Shown: piece by piece, positions 34,101 to 49,100 of the stretch
Numbering within the stretch: the first letter of the stretch is position 1
How the letters are laid out: each line of letters opens with the position of its first letter
Source: Watersipora subatra
Lineage: Eukaryota > Bryozoa > Gymnolaemata > Cheilostomatida > Watersiporidae
NCBI RefSeq assembly: GCF_963576615.1
Contig: NC_088712.1
Location: forward strand, 14,080,541-14,144,540
Reading direction: 5' to 3'
DNA length: 64,000 nt
Made by a program: the position numbers and the translations under genes
Notes under the pieces: model-generated
Databases searched by the model: none
What the model saw: the letters and a program-made list of their open reading frames with translations, nothing else
Told to the model about the DNA's origin: nothing

Positions 34101-37100
34101 TGTCGCTTCAGTACTTCTTAGTGTTGAAGCAAATCATTTTACCACCAACACTCTTAGACTCAGTGTGGGGACAACTATGCAAGTTTAGTTTCACTAAAGT
34201 TTGCATTACAGTGCTGCGTCTTTCCCTAATTGTGTTGAACTGTAAGAGTTACAGCAAATACAGCAGAGGCTTTTCTATAACATAAACTTTAATTAACGTA
34301 AAGAATTTATGTAAAGTTTTTGTTTCGTATTATGTAAAAAGTTCCATATAACGTAAAACATTAAGTCAGTGCAAATTCTCAAAGTAGATTATAATAATTA
34401 GAGTCCCATAGCTAGCCTTAAATGCATTGTTTTCTCTCTTGCTGTATTTGCAAGAGAAAACTCTCACAAGCTAACAGTAGTTGAAGGTAATGACAATTGG
34501 AAAATGAAAATTTGTTATGAGGAAACCTCTAAGAAAAGAGTTGTCCTCTCAATGAAAAGAAAAACCTGAAAAGAACTGTATACAGTGCGACAGTAATTAT
34601 TTTTGCAGTTGAAAAATTAATTTGATTAATTAACGCAAAACCTTTTTTTAAATTAGTTTTTATACTACAATTAACTTCTCATTTTTAATTAAAAAAATTA
34701 TTTGTACAATCAAGTCAAGACAATTCCTGATGCTGCATATCATATTATTAAATGTCATAATTTTGTGGAACGTTTATTTGTTATGTTATATATAGGCAGT
34801 CTGGTGAACACAAGAGAAATGTCTCCTGGGAAAAGTTGGAGAATTGGCCCTGACAGCGAGCATCCAAATCTAATGGAGCAGCATGCTAGATATAGCCATA
34901 GGTTCTACCAGAAACACTTTCCAAATAACACTGTTTACATCACGTCTATAAGAGATCCTGTAAAGTGGTTCATCTCCTTCGTTGACTTCATGAAAGCCTA
35001 CCGGTATGTTTGTTTAGTGTGACAAGTAAATAACCTATTTTACACAGTAAATTGATTTTGGGGTGATAAGTTACTCCTGAATACACATAACATTTACAGT
35101 GTTCTAAGGCTCTCGGCTTTCAGGCTTTCAGAGATTTCCATTTGCCATACTTTAGAAAAATTATTAACATTGGAGTCGTTCCCATTTTGGACCGATGTGA
35201 GATAACTCTTTATTTCATAAGAACGTTTTCTCAGTGATGGCAAACTTCAAACCTTATTTTATTGTTTGTATTATAGATTGAGCCATTGTGGTGTAATCAT
35301 AGCCATTAAAAGAATTTAGGCTACGACTACTAAATTTTAGGAAAAAAGGAGCTACATATGTAAAATACTTTTTGCTAGACTCCTTAAAAAAGCACAAATT
35401 TCTAGCTGTCTATTATACTAATGCTGAACAAAAATGTCAAAATTCTGCAAGCACGGGACTTTTATGAATGATTTCTTAAGCAAATGTAAACCTTTATATC
35501 TAGACAATATTTTCAAATATTGCAAACTTGAAGTGAAAAGATACAACCACATACAGTATTTCTTTTTAATGATAGCAGCAAAATAAAATCATTTGAAATG
35601 TTTATGACTAAACATATTAATAGCTATAGGCACAAAAAGCTTACAGGATCTACAACTAGAATGTTCAAAAGATTTTAAGAATGTTGCTATATATTATTGT
35701 AAAACATTTATTATTATTATTATTGCTATTACTATTAATGTTGTTATTATTATTACTATCTTTATCATGATTATTGTTATTATTATTGTATTTTTCAACG
35801 GTTAATAGTTTTCAGGACCTATTAGCTTTATTCATCTTTGTTGCAAACCAATTAGGTTTCAGTTTTAATACGTTTAGGCTTAGTGAAAACTTACCAACAT
35901 TTTATTTTAAAAACTTGCATTTAATTTTGTATTTTTCAAAATCAAGAAAAATTTTGCTACATTTTGTGAAACTATCTAAAATACTCTACGAACAGCCCTT
36001 CGGTAAAGTTTTTAGTAAGTATTTTATGGCTCAACCTTGTTATACTTTTCTTAAAATAATCTATAAGTTTTTTCATGATTTAATCTTGATTTATTTTGTT
36101 AATATCGCTACATCTATGAAGACAGCACTTTTATGGTACTTTTATTAATACCCAGGCTAGCACAGTTCTAACAGAGCAGGATCATTAAACCCCCCCATAT
36201 GATAGCCGTCGCCTATCTTTGGGGGGCTGTATATCATTGCTTCTATGCAATAATTTTTATTATTAATTCAACATACTCAGGATTTTTATTTTGTTTTTCT
36301 CAGTTAGTATTAATTGTATCATTACTGAATCATCTCTTATTGTAATCGTAGCAAAACAGACTCAATTTAGCTATTATTTGCTAACTATTTCACTTTTACA
36401 TATAATTCTTTTCATAGCCATTTTATTGTTTTTAATTTATTTGACCTGCACGAAGCATTTTTCTCATGATATGAAGTTTAAAAGTTAGAATCACAAATGT
36501 TGTTATATGTTAGATACAAATAAATTTTCTGTCCAAAGACTTTCTGATTTTCCGGGCAACGCCGGGTTGTACAGTTAGTATAATGTAAAATCCCTATAGT
36601 GTAAATGTTCCAGTAATGAAATATTTACATTGTACAAGTGTCTACTGTATTTTGCTAATGGTGCTACATCTATGAAAACAGCACATCTATGGGATGCTGC
36701 AATAATATTAAGAAATTGATTCATAAGATCCTTCTTAAAATACATGTAGATGATTAGCTCTATGAAACATATTGATTAGCTCCATTAAATAAATTGATTA
36801 TCTCTATGAAATAGGCTGATTAGTTTCATCAAATAAGCTAAATAGTTTCATGAAATGGACTTCTTAGCTCTATTAAATAAACTGATTAACTCTATGAAGT
36901 AGGCTGGTTAGTTCTACCAAATAGGCTGAAAAGCTCTATGAAATAGCCTAATTAGCTCTATGAATTATACAAGTTAGCTCTATGAAATTGGCTGATCAGT
37001 TTTACATAACAAAACTCTGCATAGTTAGTTGCAACTATTACTATTACTATTGCTATCTACTACAGGGGTGTCAACCCTCGACAGGTGCTTGAAGAAGATG

Positions 37101-40100
37101 TGCTGTTTTATATGGAAAGAGACCACATAACTGGCATGCAAAGACAAGTGCACAACAACTTTCTCCAATGGCTGGGTGAGTTTATGAAGTAGTAACAAGG
37201 TAAGGTATAGTAGTATAGTGATAACATGTACTTTTATAACATTGAATAAAAAGTATTTTAACATACAACAATATATGGCTTGCTGTCTGTCGGAAATCGA
37301 CAATGACTTGCATCTTAGCGATGCATGCTTGGATCGAACAGTATGGTAGAGAAGAGGTGACCCAGTTATCAGTATCTACTAAAGGTGAAACGAGACATCT
37401 TGAGTATCTCGTCTCAATCTCGTCTCGACCTAACAATTGCAAAACTCGAGACATGAAATAGAACTAAAGCGCCCGCGCACGGCTGTTAAAACGTAACTGC
37501 AGTCTTCTCGCGGTAACAACAACTCCATATATAAAGTAAGACCTGTTCAATAGATGGTAAAATTATGCATGTACAAAGCAATACGTTTATAATAATTGTT
37601 ATCAATCAAGCTCAAAATTCTTAAAAATGTATAACTTCGCTATTTTAGAGCAGTTTGTGTCACTTTTGTTTACAAAAAATACATGCATATTGCTATTAAA
37701 ATGTTGTATTTAAAATGTTTACACTAGAAAAAAATTCAATTTAAAAAGAGGTTTATCAATCTCATATATCAAGTGCGCTCATCCTTGCGTAGTGAAATCA
37801 TCACCAAATGTTCATTATTTTACTGTCTCGTATCTCAAGTCTAGAATTTTTACGAGACAGTGTCTCAAGTCTCGTCTCGAACTTAAAAAACCTTTCTCGC
37901 TCCACCTCTAGTATCTACCACTTCTGGAACTGTCAGATTAACCTTACAGAGATACCTTTGCAACACGTGCAACACGTGGATATTTATGTTGTCAGTGTGG
38001 TATACAGGCCTCCAAGTTATGGTCTAGATCCAAAAAACCCAACAATTTAGGGTTGAAAGTTTGCTGAGAGCTTTTTGTCAGATTGACAAAGCAGGACTCA
38101 AACCACCAACTCCATGGTTGACAATCAATGAAGCTGCTGCTAGACCACCCTGACACCAATATATAATATCAGTCAGGTTAAACTTGATGACATCGAGTTA
38201 CACCATGATTTGTTACACCTGTGAATACATTCCATCTCTTTGCATGCATAGTTTATGTATGATAACATATTTTATGAAAGTCTTTTAAATTATATTTGAA
38301 TAGATCTTATTCTGTTACGCTTAACTGTCTCGCCTTGAATTTTACAATATTTATATTATGTTGTACTTGTGTTGATATCTTATTTAATAATGTGTTATTT
38401 TGTGATTATATTATAAAGAGATGAAAATCAAGGCTTAGGATATATGTATCCTAATGTGAAGTGACTGATATGGTTACATCACATGGCTATATTCATCCTT
38501 CAATGTCATATAAAGCTTGACATGACTAGGCAGGTGGTCTTTGGTAAGACTAGGTAGCCTGAGATAGTAATAGCCTGAAGCGGCTAAATATAGAATGATA
38601 TGACCAAATATAGTCTAAACGACAGGTTGTTTTGGAATATAATGGTAATTGGTTATTGAGTACAAGTGAAAGATATTGTTAAGAAGGTAATTGGAAGGAT
38701 TGGTGTCATAGCAACCGTTATGCTCCATTGCAGGCTTTGATGTCTACAAAAGTTCTATAAGAAAGGAGGTAGATGAATATATACACTTCATAGACAGTCA
38801 CTTCCTGCTGGTCATGATAACAGAATATTTTGATGAATCCCTAGTTCTACTGAAACGGCTCATGAACTGGTCAATGGCTGGTAGGTTACTGCTAACCTTT
38901 CTTCCTGTTGTATTAAATGGTCAATTTTCTTCTAGTGGGTACTAATTGATGAATTTCTTCTGTTGGTATTGCTACGTTTTGCTGGGATTAAAGGGCAATT
39001 TCCTTTTTTATTTGATGATAAGAATAAAATTATTGATTTATCTTTCCTTTAGTGAAAAATATGAAATTAATTTTATAATAATTCTTTTAACAACTGATAA
39101 AAATATAAACAAAAAATTAAAAAACCCCTAAAACAGACACATTTTTTGACCGCTATTTTTTTAGCAGATGATGAATAAATAACCAGCATGAATATTATTG
39201 GTTAAAGACTTGGTAGACAGTACATCTTGGAGCAGGACTCCTTGCCAACCATGCTGCTCAAAAATATCTCAATACTAGCAAATCTGACTCAAGCCATGGA
39301 CCGTATCTGGACGTACTGCAATACTAGGACAACCCGTGACAAAGCCGAAGCAAGCTTTTGCGCATCGTCTAGTTCCAAAAATCAGATTAATATCGTAGTG
39401 ACACAATGTGTCACGAATCAGATATTAAACTGATTAGAACAGATACTCCTGTTGTTATATAGATATAAAATTAAAATGTTTTCAAAGATAGGATGAAAAG
39501 TTGAAAATGCCAACAGATTGCGAAGAAGGATACAGGCTATAATATCATAGCGTGTCAATTGCAAGCAATAGATATCAACTGGTAGAAATATTTCTCGGTT
39601 TCTCCATGCATATTTATTAAGAGATCTTTAACAAGCTAGAAGTCAGTTAACAGATTTATTGCATCCAAAAGGTTTAATATCGCTCCACTGGAAAAAGAGG
39701 GCAAAATATAAGTGACATTCACTTCGCCCGAATAAAAGCTAAATTTATCTTTCTAAAAATCTGACAAGCCATTTGAAAAATACACAGCCAGCCTCTGTTT
39801 GAACGCCGCTTCCAATTGACCGCCACTGCAGAAGGGTTGATAAATAGAGCACCATGGCATTCAATTAGAGGTTTTACAGTAATTGATGCATCATTGGGAA
39901 GTCCCAAAGCCTTTATACATGAAAATTGCTCGCTCTTTGTTTGCTAGAGCTCTCCACAGAGTTGAACTGTCAAATCAGTCAGTTTAAAATTTCATCATTA
40001 ATAAACACAAGTTTTTCAATCTAAGCAAGACTCGTCTCCTCTCTACATAGATCAATATTTATTTGCGCTATTTAAAATAATAATGGCATATGCATAGCTT

Positions 40101-43100
40101 GTGATCTTTATTGTGATTACATAAGTGACGGCCGAAATAGATTTTTCTGCCAGTTGCAGATCATTTGCCAAAACTTAATCAATTTTCTAAAAAGAATTCG
40201 TTAAATGTTGACTTGCAACAAAATTCACATTACAGTTATTTGATATAAAACGATTCATCATGTCTTACTCTGTTGTGTTAAAGGTGCAAAATATGTGGAC
40301 AGGTGATTAGAAGCTCTTAAAAGCTCAAAAATGAACAGAAAATCGCAGCCACATGAGACCGCCGTAGTTTGGATTCTCTTTCCAAAACGGCACAAATGTG
40401 ATGTAGTTGTGAGAGATGGTTTCTTTTTACACTTTCATGCAACCTTATTCGTCGAAATATTCTCACAAATATACTTCACGCATTCAATAAAACTATGTCT
40501 ATTGTTCTTACGCGTCTGTTTTATCGTCATCGTAATGCTGTCACTTTTAGTAGTGATATCCTATAACTGACCGTAAAAGTTCGTTTAATTCTTTAGCCTT
40601 AGTTTGAAGGAGTATATATCATTGTCTGATAATCATGACGAGCCTGTGTGTCACTTGTGATAATTGAAAAGTGCTGCAGAAATTATTTGCGAAGTATTAC
40701 GTCACATGATCAGATTACGACTTGCCGATTAGACCAAACCAAAACAAAACTGTAAAGTAGAGAGCATCTACATTTGATATGGGGTCTTCCGTAAAACCCG
40801 AAGTGTTTGTCATAAACTAGTGCTACGATAAGTTATATATTGAGCTTTTTATTGGCCTTTCAATTCATGTGAGAACATCACGTGACAAGACAATAACCAA
40901 ATTTCATGGCTACGTCATCGAAATAGAGAGATTCTAATCTACAGTCGCTTTTCGTTTTTAGCTTTTAAGAGCTTTTAATCACATTTGCACATCTTTGGCA
41001 CCTACAACACAACAGAGTAAGACATGGTGAATCGTTTGATACCAAATAACTGCAATGTGAATTTTATTGCAAGTCAACCTTTAAACAAACCTGGATAGGT
41101 GTGAAAAGAACAAACAGAAATCAGCAATGATGTAGTTTATATTCTGCTATAGCATCTAGTATTCCAAATTTGTTGTTCTGTTGTGCATCTGTTAATCCAA
41201 ATTTTTAGATATATTCTACACTTATGCAAATGAGGCAGTGAAAAAGAGCGGGACGGTGCTAACCAGTGATGAAAAAAGGAAACTATTAGATAAAGACCAC
41301 AATCTAGGTGACTGGCTGCTTTACCAGCATTTTAACAAATCCTTCTGGGAGAAAATAAGCAAACAGGAAGAATTTCATGAAGAGGTTAGAGTTATCTTTT
41401 CTCTGTATCCTTACTAATTAAACTTCAATAATATAAGTAACTAGAGCAATAAACATTAGAATATATTGATTGATTTAAATTATTATATCATTATTTAACT
41501 GAAAGTATAGGACATAATGGCGGGTTAACACCAAAACAGAGCCTACTCTACCATGTACTAACAGCATCATTATTCTCTACTCTGACCCAGTAATGGGGCA
41601 CAGAGGCAGTCAATGAAGGCAGTGAAAGAGCAGTCAGCAAGGAATGGCTGCTAAAACTTAAGATTTACTAAAGGTCAAGGTGAGGCGTAGAAGAGTGCCT
41701 ACTTTTTCTAGCCACTGCAGCTGCTTGCCAACTTTTCAAAGTTTAAATAAAGATATTCCTGGGAACATTGAATTTTTTGATTGAGCTCATATATATTGAT
41801 TACATATTATATTATTATTTATAATATATATATCTAATATTATAACTAACTAAAGTGCTAGAATAGGTTAAGGTTACTTATCTTCTTTCCAGACTGGTGT
41901 TTTTCTTTGGGGTCATGACCAGGGGTTGTCCTGTTGCTAGTCTCGAACTGTCGGACAGTCGTTTTTGCTTTATATTTGTATTTTTTGTTATTTCTTAAGC
42001 TTCATCTTTAAACTATGTGTATTGAAACATCAGACATACAGACGCACAGACAGACAGACACACAGACACACAGACGCACAGACGCACAGTCAGACAGACG
42101 CACAGACGCACAGACGCACACGCCCACACGCACATTAACAAGTTTATTCTCGAAATAATACTTGATAAATAATATTTGCTGTAGTAATTATTAATAAGTT
42201 TCTGTTAAGTTTATTCTCGATGTCTCCCTTTACTCTACAGCAAACTTACAGCGTTGATCACTTATTGTTGACAGAGTGAGCAGAGATAACTTCAGCAGTC
42301 CTCAATGATAGATCATATCACAGCTCAGATATTTTATATTCACAGGAAATTCCACAGCAAGCTAAATACCCTAGGACACTTATGTATTCGCGGCATCTAA
42401 CTTTCGCGTTTTCGCGGTGTCATCCTATCGTTTTAAAAAAGGATCCTATTATTTAAAAAAGGAAATAGAACAGATCCATCTAATTACCGGCCCATTTCCA
42501 TTCTTCCTGCTTTATCAAAAATTTTAGAGAAATGTTTGTCTTTGCAAATACGGGATTTTTTAGAAACCAATAACATCTTGTCGCCTAAACAATTTGGTTT
42601 TAGAAAAGGTAAAAGCACCACTACAGCAATAAACAGTCTAATGGAATTTTTATATACTAATTTAGATCAAAGTAATATAACTCAGGGCGTAATTTTGGAT
42701 TTTTCAAAGGCATTCGATACGATTAATCACAAAATTTTAATTGACAAACTTTTTTACTACAATTTTAGTGTAAAGTCTTCCTCTCTTATTCAAAGTTATC
42801 TCCAAAATAGATTTCAATTTACCAAAACAGATACTGATTGTTCGCAAATGAGGGCAATTACGATTGGTGTCCCACAAGGATCAATTTTAGGACCCCTCTT
42901 ATTTTTAATTTTTATAAATGACTTAGTAAATGCTGCACCTGCTTTGGATTGTATTTTATTCGCAGATGACACCAATATATTTTCAACAGATAATTCTAAA
43001 CTCCAAGAGGAATTAAATATTATTAATGAATGGTGCCTATCAAACAGACTCATTTTAAACAACAGTAAAACATTTCAAGTAGTTTTCAAAAATCCGTCTA

Positions 43101-46100
43101 AAAACACTCAAAATTATAATCTAAGCCTTTCTTTAAACAATTCTCAACTACAAATCAAAGATTCGACTCAATTTTTAGGTATCACGCTAGACAACAACTT
43201 GACTTTTAAAAAACACATCCAAAGTCTCATCAAAAAACTTAATTACATATTACTAATATTTCGTTTCATTCGCCCCTACCTAGACAAATCAACCATGATC
43301 AATTTGTACTACAGTTTTTTCTATTCTCTTTTAATTTATGGAATCGAGTTTTGGGGCCACGGCAACAAAACTGATTTAAACAAACTTTTAATCATGCAAA
43401 AAAAGGCAATCAGAATAATACTCAATTTTAAACCAAATCAAACAGTTTCCAAAAATTTTAAAATTTTAAAAATAATGCCAATTGAAATTTTATTCCAGTA
43501 TCGCCTGCTAATGTTTTTAACAAATTCTTTCCCCATGGAAGAGTTGCAAGATCTTATGATAGATCATTGTCAAGATACCCGTTTAAAAAGTAAAAATCAA
43601 TTAAAGTTGAAAAAGTGTTTGTCTTCTAAGGGACAGAGATCGATATTTTTAGTGCAATGAAATTATATAATAAATTTTTGAGTGATTGTGCGGGCTCTGC
43701 TCCGGGTCAGCTGAAGGCGAAGTTGGTAGAGCGCCTGTGGGCGTCCTGGGACTGTCCTTCCTGACTCTGGTGCTCCGGAGTGTGCGCTTATCGCTGATTC
43801 TGTTTCTTTTCCTACTGCTTGCTGGGGCTGCCTTGACTCTAGCCTCTGGCTATCTGGCATGTCCTATTGCTACTCTGTGTATTTTTTTACTCATATTGTC
43901 ATGTTATTATTACGCAATAAAAATCAAATCAAATCAAAATCAAATCGTGAAAGTTTCATGTGCAAAACTAAACTATCATAACAAACGAGCGAAAAAGCGA
44001 AACTAAATAGCTTTGTTCATTGATACTGTAGAATGGAATTTTATGACGACATTTATTTTAACGTTTTTAACGACCACTATAGCAACGTTAAAATATACAC
44101 CAACAAAATAATTTGACTGTCAAAATTTATTACATTATTATTTTGCAATTAATTATGATTATTTTCCCATTAAGAATGATTTATAATGATAGGAATTTGA
44201 TGTCAATGCACACGCATCAGTAGCGTTATCGTTTGTTGGGGACATCAATCAATGCAGTGAGCACCGTGTGTTGAAAGAAAATAAGACACACTGACACTCA
44301 CAGTACTACACAAGCAGCATGGCTCTGGAAAGGTTTGGATTCACCACTGACACCTCTTCAATAACTTGTAATTTTTTGAGATTTGTTTTGTTTTAAGTGA
44401 TGTGACTGACGAGACGTTTTTAAATTAAAATAGGCAAAACTTGACCGCAGTTAAAATGCTCAGAAAAAAGACATATTTTTCTTTTGAGCGTTTTAACAAA
44501 GATCAATTTTGCGGATTTTATTTTAAGTTCATTCGGAGGCTTTTACGCTTTTGATGGGACATGGCCAAGCGGGTGTTTGATAAAACTTAATCTTTAGCAA
44601 ACCTTTATAAAAGTTGTTAACAAAAATATTTTGCCTCTGGTGATGATAATAATGATGCCTAAAAACTACTAAAAGTTGATGTTTGTCTTTATGGCTTGGA
44701 ATGAAGTGATATTCTACAGCGATAAAAACCGTGTCCATGGCCGTTGGGCAAATAACTTCTCGAATAAATGATGTTGAGGTCGAGTTATCTGAAGCAATTT
44801 ATCATTGCGTTGGAACTGACCAAACAAAGCCGTTTGAGTTAACCTTGTGTTTGAGATGAAATGTTACATTTTATCTGAGGGCGAGTTATCCGAGTTGGAC
44901 TGTATTTACCGTAAAAAAATTCCCAAAAAGTTGGGGCGGCTCAGCCGGCCAGCCGCCCCAGTGAAAACGGGCTTGTTGATAGTCCAAGAAACAAATGGCA
45001 GCAAGCGATCAAATTGCATTATCGACCTTGCCCACACCATTCTACCTGCGGTTCACAATTACAAACTAGTCGCAAATTGAAATTTTTTTTATCGGTGAAC
45101 TGAACCTGAGGAATCTAATTACGTTTGTTCCACTGCATTTATTTTCACATCACTATATTTTCGCACTCATCAGAGCTGCGAAATTCAGTTGCTGCAAAAT
45201 TTTACTCTGTGAGCTACTCACGAAACTAAATACTAGCGAAATTTAAGAGTCCTAGGGTATTCAGTGTTTAGTTGTAATCTACCTTATATCAACGAATGTT
45301 CTGGAATATTCTAGGTTGCTGTGTTTAAGAAGTTGCAGGTGAAAGTTCATGACTTTTGCTTCAGCGAAGAGTTGAAGGAAAATAAAGATATAAAGTTAGA
45401 GATAGTCACACAGTGGGAGAGGTCATTTGAGATTAGAGGTACGTTTATGGCAATATTTATAGATATTATACAGAACTAGAGGTAAATTAAGGCAATATTT
45501 GTGGATATTATAGAGAATTAGCAGTACGCTTGATGGCTGAGAGATCATTTAAGATTGGAGATAAGTTTATGGCAATATTTATAGATATTATAAAGAACTA
45601 GAGGCAGTATTTGTAGGGTACGTCTGATGGCTGAGAGGTCATTTGAGACTGGAGGTAAGTTTATGGCAATATTTATAGATATTATAGAAACCTAGAGGTA
45701 AGTTAAGGCAATATTTGTTGATATTATAGAGAATTAGAGGTAAGTTTATGGCAATATTTATAGATATTATAAAGAACTAGAGGCAGTATTTGTAGGGTAC
45801 GCCTGATGGCTGAGAATTATAGAGAATTAGCGGTACATTTATAGAAAATATAGCGTTGAATCTCCTTGGTGTATAGGACACACCCAAGGCACAGTATTTG
45901 TAAATTTATCTTGTCAAAGTAAAACGAAATTTATACCCTTAGCAAGTTGCCTTATATTTTGGTGCATTATTTACAATTTTATTAATAAGAAACTGATATA
46001 TAATAATTACCAAAGGTTATATGACTCTATATAAACATCTCTGTATCGATAGAAGACAGGCCTAAACTGCCTAACCCATTTAGCTGTGAGAGGGCTTAAA

Positions 46101-49100
46101 AACAAAACTTTAGGTCTGTGGAAAAAACTCAATAGAAAGTATGTACTTTATTAGCTTAAAAATTTATTGAGGGTCTTATAACCTTGTAAGAAACCAAGAG
46201 AACATTAAAATTGGAGTTATGTACTCATTAACCATAACCCGAAGTTGACATAATTTGTAGATCAATATTTTTTCATATCCTTTCTCGTAAACTCATTCTA
46301 TGTAAATCTCATAGCTTGTCTTTCGTTTGTCTTTAGTTTTCTGTTGTGGATACGTCCAGCTATAACAATTCATATCTAGCAATTAAAAATGCCCACTATA
46401 CTAAAATTGAACTCACCACGATTGCAATTGCAAATATGCAACCACGTGCACCTAACCACAATGCTTAGCCAATCGTATCACGTTTAGCTTGTCTACGGTA
46501 TCCTTATTGCGATTAAAGCTAAATATGTACATTTTAATATTAATTAACAAGAATTCTGTTGAATAAGAAAGTCTGATGCCTCATTTTTATGTTTGTATCG
46601 ACTAGATATGTTTTTAATTTCTTTTTAAATTAAAAGCGTATCTAGACGTTTAAATTTAAAATTTTAATTTAAGTTAAGAATTTTTCAAATAGTATTTTAA
46701 AAATACTACTTTTAGAATAGTATCATCTATTGAATACAATGAGCTTCTGCTGCAACAGTAAACTTTTTTATACACACACTTCCATGCAGTCATTAATTAT
46801 TTGTTCTCTAAATTTATTTAAATTGCGCAAAAACACTTTTCTCACGCCATTGAGTTTAAAGTTAGAATGGTCAATATTGTATATGTTAAGTACAAATAAA
46901 TTTTCTGTGCAAAGCCTTGTTGATTACCCAGGAAATGACGGGCATTCACCTTGTTATAATCTAAAAGTTACAAGAATATAATGAAAATCACATAGATAAA
47001 CAGAACTTGATAAAAGAGCATGTTGTTATCTATGCTTGCTAAAAATGCTAGTTACTGTTACTACATGGAATGTGTGGTACCCGCCACTGAGTGTGTCATG
47101 CAAGAGAAAGCTTTCTGTAATACTCTTTGTTTGTGTCGTCTACCAGATGCATGTACAAAGCACTGCAATGATTTTGTACATAACCACATTACCTCATTTC
47201 TACGATGAAAGTGCTTTGTAATTCCTACACATAGAGGGAGGCTAGAGGGTTGCCGTAGGAGGTTTTCTTTCCCATTAACTACCCTTTACGATTTCAGAAA
47301 ATATATGAGAGTTGCTGTCTTGGTTGGTTTTACGATAAGCAAGTTGGGTAGATTCCATTGATAATAAAAAAGCGCATGAATGGGCGATACATGCAAGAAC
47401 AATAGCCTGAGATCCTGAAAGCTAATTTAATGTTTTTAGATTATGATAACTAAGAAGTTTACTTTACTACAAACTCTTTTGGTAATTGATTAGATTTATT
47501 TACAGGGAGTAATAATAGATAATTACCTAGCCAGCCTCTTCTAGCTGAAATCAGCAGGTAGAGGATAACTCCAAATTTATGATTAAGGGATGAACTAAAA
47601 GAATGCTTATTGCCCTTATACGTGGCAGTTACATGTTTTCAGCTCATTTCAACTTATGTGATATAAACAAATTGCATACAACATCTAATAACTATTTTGA
47701 AAGTATCATCGCTTGCTGCTTTAAAGGTTGACTTGCAACAGAATTCACATTACAGTTATTTGATATCAAACGACTCACCATGTCTTACTCTGCTGTGTTG
47801 TAGGTGCAAAATATGTGGAAATGTGATCACAAGCTCTTAAAAGCTCAAAAACGAACAGTTAATCGCGGCCATCACGAGACCCCGTAGATTAGAATCTTTT
47901 TCCAAAACGGCTCAAATGGGACATAGTTGTACAATATGGCTTATGTTTACACTTTCACACAACCTTTCATTCGTCGAAATATTTTCACAAATATAATTCA
48001 CGGATTCAATAAAACCATGTCTATTGTTCTTACGCATCTATTTCATCGTCATAGTAATGCTGTCACTTTCAGCAGTGATATCTTATAACCTACCGTGAAA
48101 ATTCGTTTAATTATTTAACCTTAGCTCGGAGGAGTACATATCATTGTCTGATAAACATGATGAGTCTGTTGGTCACCTGTGATAACCAAAAAGTGCTGCA
48201 AAAATTATTCGTGAAGTATGGGTCACATGATCAGAATACGACCAGATGATTAGACAATGCCAAAACAAAACTGTAAAGTAGCGAGCATCTGTATTTGATA
48301 TGGGGTCTTCGGTAAAACCAGAAGTGTTTGTCATAAACTATTGCTACGACACGTTTTATATTGAGCTTTTTATTGGCCTTACAATTTACGTGAGAACATC
48401 ACGTGACAAAACAATAACCAAATGTAATGACTACGTCAGAGAAATAAACTGATTCCGATCTACGGCGGTTTCGTGAGGGCGGCGATTGACTGTTCGTTTT
48501 TGAGTATTTAAGAGCTTGTAATCACATTTCCACATATTTTGCACCTACAACACAGCAGAGTAAGACATGGTGAATCTTTTGATATCAAATAACTGTAATG
48601 TGAATTCTGTTGCAAGTCAACCTTTAACAATCTTTCACTTAATATCCGTTGTCTTAGCAGAGAAAGATATTTCAAACACTATTTTTCAAACCATTTATTC
48701 GATTTTAGTTGCTAATTGTTGCCTTTTTTTCATTTTTTGTTGTATTCTTGCTGTATGGCATAATTGGAAAACATTTTCATTTTAAATAAACAATTGCCAA
48801 TAAAGATATATAAATATTTTACCTAACCTGTCCTGTGATGGATAGTTTATAGTTGTTTGGTCGTGCATTTCTCTTGAAGATGAGTTTGCACAAAATATTA
48901 GTAAGTTTTATTAATGAGTATCGATGTTTTTCGACCATTTGTGATTGTTTTTGTTGTGCGAGGTGATGACTGCCGGAATGTTTCAAAATTAAAATCGACA
49001 AAATTTGATCACGGTTGAAAGACTCAGAAGAAAAATATGTACAAAATCAAATCAGTAGTTGATAGTTGATATCGGATAGAATAGAGACACGTTACTGCGT

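Larger units (their letters stand above)
42369..45257. mobile_element. TIR-bounded block of about 2.9 kb
   Basis: Left end ccctaggacacttatgtatt and right end taagagtcctaggg (inverted: ccctaggactctta), each next to TA. A second weak match lies inside both ends (cgcggcatctaactttcgcg / ctcacgaaactaaatactagcg). This looks like a non-autonomous Tc1/mariner-like element enlarged by a LINE, half of the palindromic MITE and other repeats. Alternatively, two separate short repeats in opposite orientation. Confidence 0.45.

Noticed and set aside
35774-36148. 124-residue Phe/Leu-rich frame
   Set aside because: Starts in a (tta)n tract, AT-driven composition, no known domain.
40331-40570. 79-residue frame MNRKSQPHETAVVWILFPKR
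   Set aside because: Lies within TTAA element copy B; the corresponding region in copies A and C is not kept open as the same protein.
43686-44006. 106-residue hydrophobic frame after the LINE coding region
   Set aside because: It is in a shifted frame over the LINE 3' end; the LINE protein's own C-terminus occupies another frame there.
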